Origin: Rikenellaceae bacterium
GTDB lineage: Bacteria; Bacteroidota; Bacteroidia; Bacteroidales; Rikenellaceae
Direction of reading: 5' to 3'
DNA: 8,540 bases
NCBI GenBank assembly: GCA_021203585.1
Contig: JAJQAW010000005.1
Location: 1-8,540 of the forward strand
Numbering within the stretch: position 1 is the stretch's first letter; every line of letters begins with the position of its first letter. Positions 1 to 5,749 of this stretch are shown piece by piece. The position numbers and the translations under genes are program-made. The notes beneath the pieces are model-generated. The model made no database searches, was not told the DNA's origin, and saw only the letters and a list, made by a program, of their open reading frames with translations.

Positions 1-12
1 AAATAAAAAATT

Positions 13-2133
13 ATGAACAAGCACGCCAAAGAGCCGACCTCGATTTGGTATCCGGGCGACTATGAAATATGGTTGGGCAATCAGATGAATAACCGCCGCA
101 CCGAACGCGGAACTTTTTTCCCGCCTTTCTGGAAAACGGACAACCATTACCCGATGGTGGAATTCAGTAAGAAATTTTCATTGAACGAACCGGAAGAGAT
201 CGAAATTGCCGTAGAAGGCCGGTATAACGTTAAATTGAACGGGGTATTTCAGTTCGGCGAGCCGCGGAAAATGGTTATTCCGGCCGGCGAACAGCACCTG
301 AAGATCAAAGTATTCAATCAGGCTACTCCTCCCGCATTGTTTCTCCGGGGTAAAACCGTCTTTACGGATTCGACCTGGCTGGCCACGTCGGAAGATAAAG
401 AATGGATCGACGAGAGCGGAAAAGTCAGTGACGCATCGGCTACGACTTACGTCCCTGCGGGATCTTGGCACTTCCGGAATGCCGGGCAGAAGCCTTCGGA
501 ATTCCGCTTGGCCACCGAACCGCAGCAGCCGGTGAGTGTGGAACGGCTCGGCGGCGGAACGTTGGTCGATTTCGGCCGGGAAACCTTCGGGTATCCGGTC
601 ATTCACGGGTTGCAGGGCAAGGGGCAATTTAAACTTTATTACGGCGAGTCGGTCGAAGAAGCGCTCTCGGAAGAATGGTGTGAAACGCTGGATTTTCTGG
701 ATATCGATCAGCCGGAGAAAGCCGACCGGACCCTTACCCAATCGCAGGCTTACCGATGGATTTTCGTGAAAAACGATTCCGGAGTTCACTACGATTCGAT
801 ATCGATGCTTTACGAATACCTCCCCTTGGAATATCGTGGAGAATTCCGGTGCAACGACAGTCAGATCAATAAAATCTGGGATGTGGCCGCCTATACGATG
901 CACCTGACCACCCGTGAATTTTTCATCGACGGGATCAAGCGGGACCGTTGGGTGTGGTCGGGCGATGCCACCCAAAGCTACCTGTTGAATTACTACCTGT
1001 TTTTCGATACCCCTTCGGTGGAGCGCACCATGGCGCTGCTGCGGGGCAAAGACCCGGTGAGCAGCCACATCAATACCATCATGGACTATACTTTCTATTG
1101 GTTCATTTCGGTGTATGATTATTACCTGTATACGGGAGAAAAACGTTTCATCGAATTGTATTATCCGCGCATGGTATCCCTGATGGACTGGGTCCTGGGG
1201 CGCCGCAATGAAAACGGCATGGTCGAAGGATTGGCCGGCGATTGGGTCTTTATCGATTGGGCGGACGGCTACCTGGATAAAAGAGGCGAAGTCAGTTTCG
1301 AACAGCTTTTGCTTTGCCGAAGCCTGGAGGCCATGGCCCTGTGCGCCGAGGTGTACGGAGACCACGAGATGGTTCCGGAATACCGGAATATGGCCCGCAT
1401 TCTCAAAGGGAAATTGTTCGACTATTTCTGGGACAAAGAGAAACAAGTATTTGTACACAATCGGATCGACGGCGTTCCGTCCGAAACGGTAACCCGATAT
1501 ACCAACATGTTCGCCATTTTCTTCGATTACCTGACCCAAGAGCAGAAGGAATCGGTGAAAAAGAACGTGTTGCTCAACGACCGGGTCCTTCAAATCACCA
1601 CCCCCTACATGCGGTTTTACGAATTGGAGGCGCTCTGCGCTACCGGAGATTTCGACTACGTGATGCGGGAGATCAAAAGCTACTGGGGCGGAATGCTCGA
1701 GTTGGGGGCCACCTCTTTCTGGGAAAAATACGATCCGCAGGAAACCGGCGCCGAACATTGGGCGATGTACGCCAAACCTTACCGGAAGAGCCTTTGCCAT
1801 GCTTGGGGAGCCAGTCCGATTTACCTGCTCGGTAAATATTTTGCCGGCGTAAAGCCTACCTCACCGGGATATGAAACGTATACGGTGGAACCGGTATTGG
1901 GCGGGTTGAAATGGCTCGACGCCACAGTCCCTACCCCGAAAGGCGATATTAAACTATACGTCAGCGAAAACCAACTGAAAGTCAAGTCGGATACCGGTGT
2001 CGGTACGCTGCGCTTTTACAGTCTCACTAAACCGGTCATTAAAGGGATAGAATTTAAAGAGTTAGGGAATAACCGGTTTGAAATGTCCATCCAGCCAAAT
2101 GTTCAATACGATATCGAAATTCAGATGCCGTAA
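13..2133 (+). CDS. GH78 alpha-L-rhamnosidase-like glycoside hydrolase
   Basis: Predicted inverting glycosidase of family GH78, which removes terminal alpha-L-rhamnose from glycans or glycosides. The 706-residue protein has an N-terminal beta-rich part (about 1-270) and an (alpha/alpha)6-barrel (about 275-610), followed by a small C-terminal beta domain. The hallmark DxxxRxRxxWxGD-type motif is at 306-318 (DGIKRDRWVWSGD). D306 and D318 align with conserved family acids, but D311 sits where most GH78 enzymes have the catalytic Glu. The second conserved acid is probably E571 in GATSFWEKYD (565-574), followed by SLCHAWGASP (593-602). There is no signal peptide or lipobox, so the protein is probably cytoplasmic, unlike many secreted Bacteroidetes GH78 enzymes. 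An in-frame TAA at 4-6 limits the start to ATG 13 or later, and the leader is A-rich without a Shine-Dalgarno site. With only 12 bases upstream, an operon partner before the window cannot be excluded. The family call is firm; the exact substrate is inferred. Confidence 0.88.
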   Translation: MNKHAKEPTSIWYPGDYEIWLGNQMNNRRTERGTFFPPFWKTDNHYPMVEFSKKFSLNEPEEIEIAVEGRYNVKLNGVFQFGEPRKMVIPAGEQHLKIKVFNQATPPALFLRGKTVFTDSTWLATSEDKEWIDESGKVSDASATTYVPAGSWHFRNAGQKPSEFRLATEPQQPVSVERLGGGTLVDFGRETFGYPVIHGLQGKGQFKLYYGESVEEALSEEWCETLDFLDIDQPEKADRTLTQSQAYRWIFVKNDSGVHYDSISMLYEYLPLEYRGEFRCNDSQINKIWDVAAYTMHLTTREFFIDGIKRDRWVWSGDATQSYLLNYYLFFDTPSVERTMALLRGKDPVSSHINTIMDYTFYWFISVYDYYLYTGEKRFIELYYPRMVSLMDWVLGRRNENGMVEGLAGDWVFIDWADGYLDKRGEVSFEQLLLCRSLEAMALCAEVYGDHEMVPEYRNMARILKGKLFDYFWDKEKQVFVHNRIDGVPSETVTRYTNMFAIFFDYLTQEQKESVKKNVLLNDRVLQITTPYMRFYELEALCATGDFDYVMREIKSYWGGMLELGATSFWEKYDPQETGAEHWAMYAKPYRKSLCHAWGASPIYLLGKYFAGVKPTSPGYETYTVEPVLGGLKWLDATVPTPKGDIKLYVSENQLKVKSDTGVGTLRFYSLTKPVIKGIEFKELGNNRFEMSIQPNVQYDIEIQMP

Positions 2134-2155
2134 ATATTGGCAACCACATTGCCGG

Positions 2156-2193
2156 AACAACAAAGAGCAGGGCTGATCCTGCTCTTTGTTGTT
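2156..2193 (+). terminator. Perfect 16-bp hairpin after the GH78 gene
   Basis: Positions 2156-2171 pair without mismatch with 2178-2193, leaving a 6-base loop (GCTGAT). The hairpin begins 22 bases after the GH78 stop codon. The right arm is T-rich (CTCTTTGTTGTT) but no clean U-tract follows, so it is a good though not textbook intrinsic terminator. The arms are symmetric, so it could also stop transcription entering from the minus strand. Confidence 0.75.
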
Positions 2194-2688
2194 GTACTCT
2201 AGTGATTTGTTTCTTATTTTTTAAATTCCGAAAATTAAGGGACTTCAGGAGCTCGTAGAAAAGATATTTCAAGCGTATCAAATTTTTCCCTGCTTTTAAC
2301 CTCTTCATGAAGTGCAAAAATAATTCCGAAGGAATTGATACAAGGGCTGATTTATTTCCCCGGGAAGAATATCGGCTAATAATCCCATCCCTTGCGGTAC
2401 TTATGTTGGCCCATAGATTTTTGAAATCAATTATTTCAAGTGGCCTAAGAAAAATGTAGTATACCTATTTTTCGGATGGACTTTGGATTCTTATTCTTTG
2501 AAGGATCTTTTTCATGGGCCGCAAATCTTTGTGGAGATATAGAAAAGATTAAGGATTTTTCTCCGTTCTCCGCCTGGTTAGCCAAAAGGAATCTTTTTTT
2601 CATACTACTCCTGTCTTATTCCCTGTGGCCCCGCCTCCCGCGGAACGGGTTTTAGGCGGGGAGATGGAAATCCACAGAAAATATTAAT
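2194..2688. other. Gene-free AT-rich stretch
   Basis: About 500 bases between the GH78 terminator and the minus-strand small reading frame. I find no convincing gene on either strand. The longest plausible plus-strand frame (ATG 2476 to TAG 2653-2655, 59 codons) resembles nothing I know. A minus-strand frame starting near 2317 runs back through the terminator into the 3' end of the GH78 gene. The region is AT-richer than the GH78 gene on its left and the propionate operon on its right. Its one clear structure is the tiered hairpin at 2623-2677. Confidence 0.6.
2623..2677. repeat. Three-tier GC-rich inverted repeat
   Basis: Three nested stems share one axis. The outer stem is CTGTGG (2623-2628) with CCACAG (2672-2677). 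The middle stem is CCCCGCCT (2629-2636) with AGGCGGGG (2654-2661). The inner stem is CCCG (2637-2640) with CGGG (2646-2649), capped by a 5-base loop. All 18 pairs are Watson-Crick, interrupted by a TTTT bulge (2650-2653) and a 10-base bulge (2662-2671). The structure lies 12 bases beyond the stop codon of the minus-strand frame 2689-2976. It could act as that frame's terminator, though no U-tract follows, or be a REP- or MITE-like palindrome. The GC-rich composition stands out against the AT-rich surroundings. Confidence 0.6.
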
Positions 2689-2976
2689 TTAGAAATAGCT
2701 TGAATTGATCACTGTAGTCATGGTATAACCGGTAAAAGATTTATCAGCCTTTATTAAAGTGAACTTAACATTGGCTTTAATTCCTTCTTCCAAAGCCTGG
2801 AATTTATCCGGGTGGATAGAGTGGAAATAAGAATTCGCTTCAAAGCGGAAAGCAATCTCTTTCACAGTTCCGGTACTTCCCGGAGTATAACTATCATGTA
2901 CAATAGCGTACGAGATTAAAAAGATCAGGTCAGCCTTCCTTAGCGCCGCAATATCGGCAGCGGTAAATCGAGCCAT
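2689..2976 (-). CDS. Unidentified small ORF or gene remnant
   Basis: A 95-codon minus-strand frame that I do not recognise. The sequence reads like real protein: it has alternating beta-type segments (ADLIFLISYAIVHDSY at 14-29, GTVKEIAFRFEANSYF at 36-51) and ends in a C-terminal aromatic residue (NSSYF). There is no signal peptide. ATG 2976 lies inside the degraded upstream reading frame and overlaps it by 37 bases in a different phase. In this phase the frame is open a few codons further upstream, back to a TGA near 3010, so the start is uncertain. It may be the C-terminal piece of a longer gene whose 5' part has been lost, or the downstream part of the neighbouring pseudogene after a deletion. 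A small independent gene is less likely. No function is assigned. Confidence 0.4.
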   Translation of the reverse strand: MARFTAADIAALRKADLIFLISYAIVHDSYTPGSTGTVKEIAFRFEANSYFHSIHPDKFQALEEGIKANVKFTLIKADKSFTGYTMTTVINSSYF

Positions 2977-3554
2977 GCAATCAGCGGACCGCCCATACAG
3001 TCATCTTTTAGCCCCTCGACCTCGATGTAAGGATGCAGAAATTCTTTAAATTCGTCAAAGGTTAACTTTTTCGAAAAAGGATTATTTTTCCAATCGAAAA
3101 ATGCCGCTTCAATATGATCGATTAAAAAGGAAGCCTTTACTTCATCCAAATCTTTATAAGTATTCTTCCCGATCTCTGGAGATGGCAGATCCCGGGACCT
3201 ATCGGCTATTTCCAGCCGCAGGCTATCGTAAAGTTTAGGGTTAAATTCATCCAAATCTCCGGCGTTCAATCCCTCGAATAAAAGAACGTAGAGCGAGTCG
3301 ACAGTATGGAAAAAGCAAGGGATCGAATCAGGAACCAGAAGATTCTCTTTAGATTAATGGTATTGCATGTTTTCGATTAAAAAACAGGCCGCCTCATATT
3401 TTTTTCGATCTTGTTTAAAATGCTCCAAAACAAATTCGAATTCTTTTCGGTGATCGCCGGCTATTTCCAACGATAATTCTAATTCATCGGAAATGAGCTC
3501 CGCAGAGCGGCAGGAGTACAGCAGTAAAACAAACAGGAATGCGTATTTAGCCAT
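2940..3554 (-). pseudogene. Broken lipoprotein related to transglutaminase-like proteins
   Basis: The frame opens at ATG 3554 with a lipoprotein signal (MAKYAFLFVLLLYSCRS, lipobox Cys at residue 15). It continues with a segment typical of the N-terminal region of Bacteroidetes transglutaminase-like proteins: LEIAGDHRKEFEFVLEHF and then AACFLIENMQYH. A TAA at 3354-3356 interrupts it exactly where relatives usually have Tyr (NMPYHYS-type). The same frame then reads on with matching family sequence: FLIDHIEAAFFDWKNNPF, then LTFDEFKEFLHPY. It loses similarity after about 3010 and ends at 2940. The downstream Cys-His-Asp transglutaminase catalytic domain is absent, so the gene is both interrupted and truncated. 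A weak promoter-like TACTTTAG lies at 3577-3584 (minus), one mismatch from TAnnTTTG. Family assignment comes from remembered motif similarity. Two short expressed peptides are possible but unlikely. Confidence 0.62.
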
Positions 3555-3702
3555 TCGGTTAATAGTTTAGGTTAATCTAAAGTACCGAAATTGCAAGAAT
3601 AAGGCCTATCAAATGGGAGAAAATATTTAATAGTGACGCTTACTCCCTTGCCCATTCTATGGTCATTTCCCCCTGAAAGATACATGGGGAAGGTATAAAA
3701 CG

Positions 3703-3731
3703 AGGGCGGGAATTTCGCAAATCTCCGCCCT
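3703..3731 (-). terminator. Intrinsic terminator of the TlpA-like gene
   Basis: AGGGCGG (3703-3709) pairs with CCGCCCT (3725-3731). The inner ATTT/AAAT pairs extend the stem to a CGC loop at 3716-3718. Read on the minus strand, the hairpin starts about 40 bases after the stop codon of the TlpA-like gene and is followed by CGTTTTA, a short U-run. On the plus strand it is followed by TTATTA, so it may work in both directions. Confidence 0.72.
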
Positions 3732-3770
3732 TTATTACATTAACCTAAAAAACCTTAACAAATAAACGAT

Positions 3771-4232
3771 TTACTTGAGTGCCTTATCGATAATCTCATT
3801 CGTCAACGCGGAAACATTACCGGTCCAGACCAATCGGCCTTTGGTATCGACCAGAGCCGCAAACGGCACAAATCGCACCCCGTAGTTGGTGAAAGTCTTT
3901 CCCCCGTCATCCAAACCGGTAAAAAAACCGTATCCTTTCCCCTCCAAAAAAGGAGCGACCTTATCATGCTCTTCCCGCGAAATCAGAATCACATTCACCT
4001 TCCCCCGGTAATTGCCGTGAAAAATATTCAACTTTACCAGGTTGGCTACACACTGATTATTGGAAGAGTGAAAAAAGTCTATCAGAAAGGGTTTACCAGA
4101 CATCACGGGCACGGCAGCTGAAGTCCACTTGGCCACACGCACCTCCGGAGCCTTCTCGCCGATCACCAGGCGCTGCGCCTGGACACTGAAAGCGGAAAGC
4201 AGAAAAAATAATCCAAATAATAACGTTTTCAT
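3771..4232 (-). CDS. Exported TlpA-like thioredoxin-fold protein, atypical active site
   Basis: A 153-residue protein with a signal peptide (hydrophobic core 4-15, likely cleavage after VQA at residue 19), so it probably acts in the periplasm. The mature part follows the thioredoxin fold of the TlpA/ResA group. It has IGEKAPEVRVAKW (24-36), a beta strand FLIDFFHSS (49-57), the active-site loop NNQC (58-61) and VRFVPFAALVDTKG (119-132) with the cis-proline at P123. Active members carry CxxC at 58-61; here the nucleophilic first Cys is Asn and only C61 remains. Normal disulfide exchange is therefore not expected, and a binding, chaperone-like or monothiol role is possible. It is transcribed divergently from the DUF1573 gene and has its own -7 element and terminator. 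The frame is intact. Fold assignment is fairly sure; function is not. Confidence 0.8.
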   Translation of the reverse strand: MKTLLFGLFFLLSAFSVQAQRLVIGEKAPEVRVAKWTSAAVPVMSGKPFLIDFFHSSNNQCVANLVKLNIFHGNYRGKVNVILISREEHDKVAPFLEGKGYGFFTGLDDGGKTFTNYGVRFVPFAALVDTKGRLVWTGNVSALTNEIIDKALK

Positions 4233-4249
4233 TATCTGTCGATTTTTTA

Positions 4250-4257
4250 CAAAAATA
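4250..4257 (-). promoter_or_regulatory. -7 element for the TlpA-like gene
   Basis: On the minus strand this reads TATTTTTG, a perfect match to the Bacteroidetes -7 consensus TAnnTTTG. It lies 17 bases upstream of ATG 4232, implying a very short leader. No clear -33 TTTG box is present at the expected distance, so this is a moderate call. Confidence 0.42.
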
Positions 4258-4272
4258 ACACTTTTTCCGCTA

Positions 4273-4305
4273 TGGCGGTATATTTGTATCCCGTTTTGTC
4301 CGCCA
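4273..4305. promoter_or_regulatory. Inverted repeat in divergent promoter region
   Basis: TGGCGG (4273-4278) and CCGCCA (4300-4305) form a perfect 6-bp inverted repeat with a 21-base spacer. It lies between the two outward-facing -7 elements of the TlpA-like and DUF1573 genes. The position would suit an operator shared by both promoters, but the arms are short and chance is possible. Confidence 0.25.
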
Positions 4306-4332
4306 AAAAGTTTCTGCTTCCATGAGAATTAC

Positions 4333-4340
4333 TACTTTTG
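4333..4340 (+). promoter_or_regulatory. -7 element for the DUF1573 gene
   Basis: TACTTTTG matches TAnnTTTG perfectly and lies 33 bases before ATG 4374. A poor -33 candidate, TTTC at 4311-4314, is 18 bases upstream. The inferred leader is about 25 bases and has no Shine-Dalgarno sequence, as is usual for this phylum. Confidence 0.5.
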
Positions 4341-4373
4341 CAATAACTGTGCGGATGTTAACAAGATAAGCCA

Positions 4374-4757
4374 ATGATTATGAAATGTTTTGCATGCTTA
4401 CTGGGATTCATTTTAATGACGGCATCATCCGCGCTGGCAGATCCACCGCCGGAGAACTATTCGCTGGATCGTACGTCCCACGATTTCGGGACCATTAAAC
4501 CCAATCGGGCGGAAACCGCGGTATTTCAAATAACTAATCAGAGCGACACTCCCCTGGTCATTCTCGATGCCAGGGTCTCCTGCAACTGCGTTAAAGTCGA
4601 CTGGCCCCGACAGCCCGTTCTACCCGGAAAAACAGCCGATATCACGGTCGTTTACAAAGACAAATCCCCCGGAGCGTTCTACAAAACCATCGATATAACG
4701 ACCAACGCAGTTCCCCGCCGAACGCAAATCCGACTGAAAGGAACGGTCGAAAAATAG
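4374..4757 (+). CDS. Exported DUF1573 domain protein
   Basis: A 127-residue protein with a signal peptide (hydrophobic 7-20, likely cleavage after ALA at residue 22) and one DUF1573 (PF07610) Ig-like beta-sandwich domain over about 30-125. Family landmarks are present: HDFGTIKPN (36-44), FQITNQSDTPLVI (51-63), the short Cys motif SCNC (69-72), PVLPGKTADITVVY (81-94) and a final LKGTVEK. The motif is SCGC in many relatives, with Asn replacing Gly here. Single-domain DUF1573 proteins are common in Bacteroidota and their function is unknown; the beta-sandwich and export suggest an envelope role. Translation could start at 4374 or at ATG 4380 (MKCFACLL); both leave a usable signal peptide. The glycosyltransferase remnant begins 7 bases after its stop codon, suggesting a former two-gene operon. 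Confidence 0.85.
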   Translation: MIMKCFACLLGFILMTASSALADPPPENYSLDRTSHDFGTIKPNRAETAVFQITNQSDTPLVILDARVSCNCVKVDWPRQPVLPGKTADITVVYKDKSPGAFYKTIDITTNAVPRRTQIRLKGTVEK

Positions 4758-4764
4758 TACGATA

Positions 4765-5145
4765 ATGCAATCGGATACGATGCCAAACGGTTTTTCTTCA
4801 ACCGCAGCGGACTGGGAAATTACAGCCCGAGTCTGGTCGGATAAATGAGCCGGCATTGGTGTACGCCTCTTTTTATGAGGGGTTCGGCATTCCCATATTC
4901 GAAGGTTTTGAAAGCGGTATTCCGGTCATTACCTCACAGGGAGGCGTATTTCCGGAAACCGGCAGGGACGCGCCTGGTATGTGGATCCGTACGATACGGA
5001 CTCGATGCTCGACGCACTCCGGATAATCCTTTCCAGCTCTGCCACACGGACGGAAATGATCCGTAAAGGAAGTCAGTATGCGCTCCGCTTCAGGGATGAA
5101 TCGGTAGCGAGGAATATCCGGGAAGTCTACGACATACTCCGTTAA
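4765..5145 (+). pseudogene. Glycosyltransferase family 4 remnant, multiply disrupted
   Basis: Both ends of a GT4 glycosyltransferase survive. In the phase of 4767-4841 the sequence reads IGYDAKRFFFNRSGLGNYS, the usual extreme N-terminus of Bacteroidetes GT4 enzymes. In the phase starting at 4853 it reads ALVYASFYEGFGIPIFEGF and then SGIPVITSQGG, which is the C-terminal nucleotide-sugar motif (E-G-F-G-x-P). From 4978 a third phase reads YVDPYDTDSMLDALR to the natural end IREVYDILR and TAA 5143-5145. Three lesions are visible. Codon 2 after ATG 4765 lacks one base. A large internal deletion between about 4832 and 4852 leaves a stop at 4842-4844. One base is lost near 4976-4980. Compared with a typical enzyme of roughly 350-400 residues, some 200-250 residues from the middle are gone. 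No activity is expected. The gene probably once worked in polysaccharide synthesis. Confidence 0.85.
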
Positions 5146-5156
5146 AACCGGGCTGT

Positions 5157-5184
5157 AAAAAATATGCTGTAGAACATATTTTTT
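5157..5184 (+). terminator. AT-rich hairpin after the glycosyltransferase remnant
   Basis: AAAAAATATG (5157-5166) pairs perfectly with CATATTTTTT (5175-5184) across an 8-base loop. The 3' arm supplies a U-tract. It lies 11 bases after the natural stop codon of the remnant. The stem has only one G-C pair, so it is a weaker terminator, but its position fits and it separates the decayed stretch from the propionate operon. Confidence 0.55.
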
Positions 5185-5233
5185 CTTTGTTATTTTACAA
5201 ACAAAAAAGGAGGTAAAATCCGGGCGAAAATGG

Positions 5234-5241
5234 TACTTTTG
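5234..5241 (+). promoter_or_regulatory. -7 element for the propionate operon
   Basis: TACTTTTG matches the Bacteroidetes TAnnTTTG consensus perfectly and lies 33 bases before the epimerase ATG, the same spacing as in the DUF1573 promoter. No good -33 box is seen. It follows the AT-rich hairpin, so it would be the first promoter available to the operon. Confidence 0.5.
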
Positions 5242-5274
5242 TAGCTTGGGAACAAAAAATAAAAACATAAGATT

Positions 5275-5682
5275 ATGATCACACACATCGAGCACATCGG
5301 TATTGCCGTAAAGAGTCTGGAAACAGCTATTCCCTATTATGAGAAAGTGTTGGGCCTGAAATGCTACAACATCGAGGAAGTGGCCGATCAAAAGGTGAAA
5401 ACGGCGTTTTTTATGGTCGGGCAGACCAAAATCGAATTGCTGGAATCGACTTCCCCGGAGGGTACGATTGCCAAATACATCGAGAAAAAAGGAGAAGGCG
5501 TTCACCATCTGGCTTTTGCCACGGACAACATCGAAGCCGAATTGGCCCACGTGGAAGCCGAAGGCGTGCAGCTGATCGACAAGACGCCCCGCAAAGGCGC
5601 GGAAGGACTGGATATCGCTTTCCTTCATCCGAAATCGACCCTGGGTGTGTTGACCGAATTGTGTCAGGATAAAAATAAATAG
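5275..5682 (+). CDS. mce: Methylmalonyl-CoA epimerase
   Basis: Interconverts (R)- and (S)-methylmalonyl-CoA, linking the B12-dependent mutase to the decarboxylase encoded next. The 135-residue cytoplasmic protein is one vicinal-oxygen-chelate unit with two beta-alpha-beta-beta-beta modules, the normal family length. By alignment with characterised epimerases, the metal ligands are H7 (IEHIGIAV), E54 (KIELLE, Gln in some relatives), H78 (GVHHLAF) and E128 (GVLTELC). QKVKTAFF (39-46) and HPKSTLGVL (118-126) are further family signatures. ATG 5275 gives the expected N-terminus; its leader is A-rich without a Shine-Dalgarno site. The decarboxylase alpha gene starts 67 bases after the stop, consistent with co-transcription. 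Nothing in the sequence suggests damage. Confidence 0.95.
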   Translation: MITHIEHIGIAVKSLETAIPYYEKVLGLKCYNIEEVADQKVKTAFFMVGQTKIELLESTSPEGTIAKYIEKKGEGVHHLAFATDNIEAELAHVEAEGVQLIDKTPRKGAEGLDIAFLHPKSTLGVLTELCQDKNK

Positions 5683-5749
5683 GCGGCTGCAGGCAGGAGG
5701 CCGTCCTATCCATTATAACATATATCGTAAATTTCGTAGAAGCAGAGCC

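Noticed and set aside
178..1800. Long open frame on the minus strand through the GH78 gene
   Set aside because: It is antisense to a gene with clear family motifs, its translation resembles no known protein, and its length is explained by codon bias of the real gene.
2054..2317. Minus-strand 87-codon frame near the GH78 3' end
   Set aside because: It runs through the perfect terminator hairpin and into the GH78 coding end; no family resemblance.
2476..2655. Plus-strand 59-codon frame in the gene-free stretch
   Set aside because: No ribosome site, ends inside the tiered hairpin, and the composition looks random for AT-rich DNA.
3557..3576. GGTTAAT direct repeat upstream of the lipoprotein pseudogene
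   Set aside because: Two 7-base copies in AT-rich DNA are easily due to chance and the adjacent gene is broken.
3667..3691. TTCCCC/GGGGAA hairpin with a 13-base loop
   Set aside because: Only six pairs and a large loop; the stronger 3703-3731 hairpin next to it explains termination.
4873..5628. Minus-strand 251-codon frame across the glycosyltransferase remnant and epimerase
   Set aside because: It is antisense to two plus-strand genes with clear homology and spans a promoter and a terminator.
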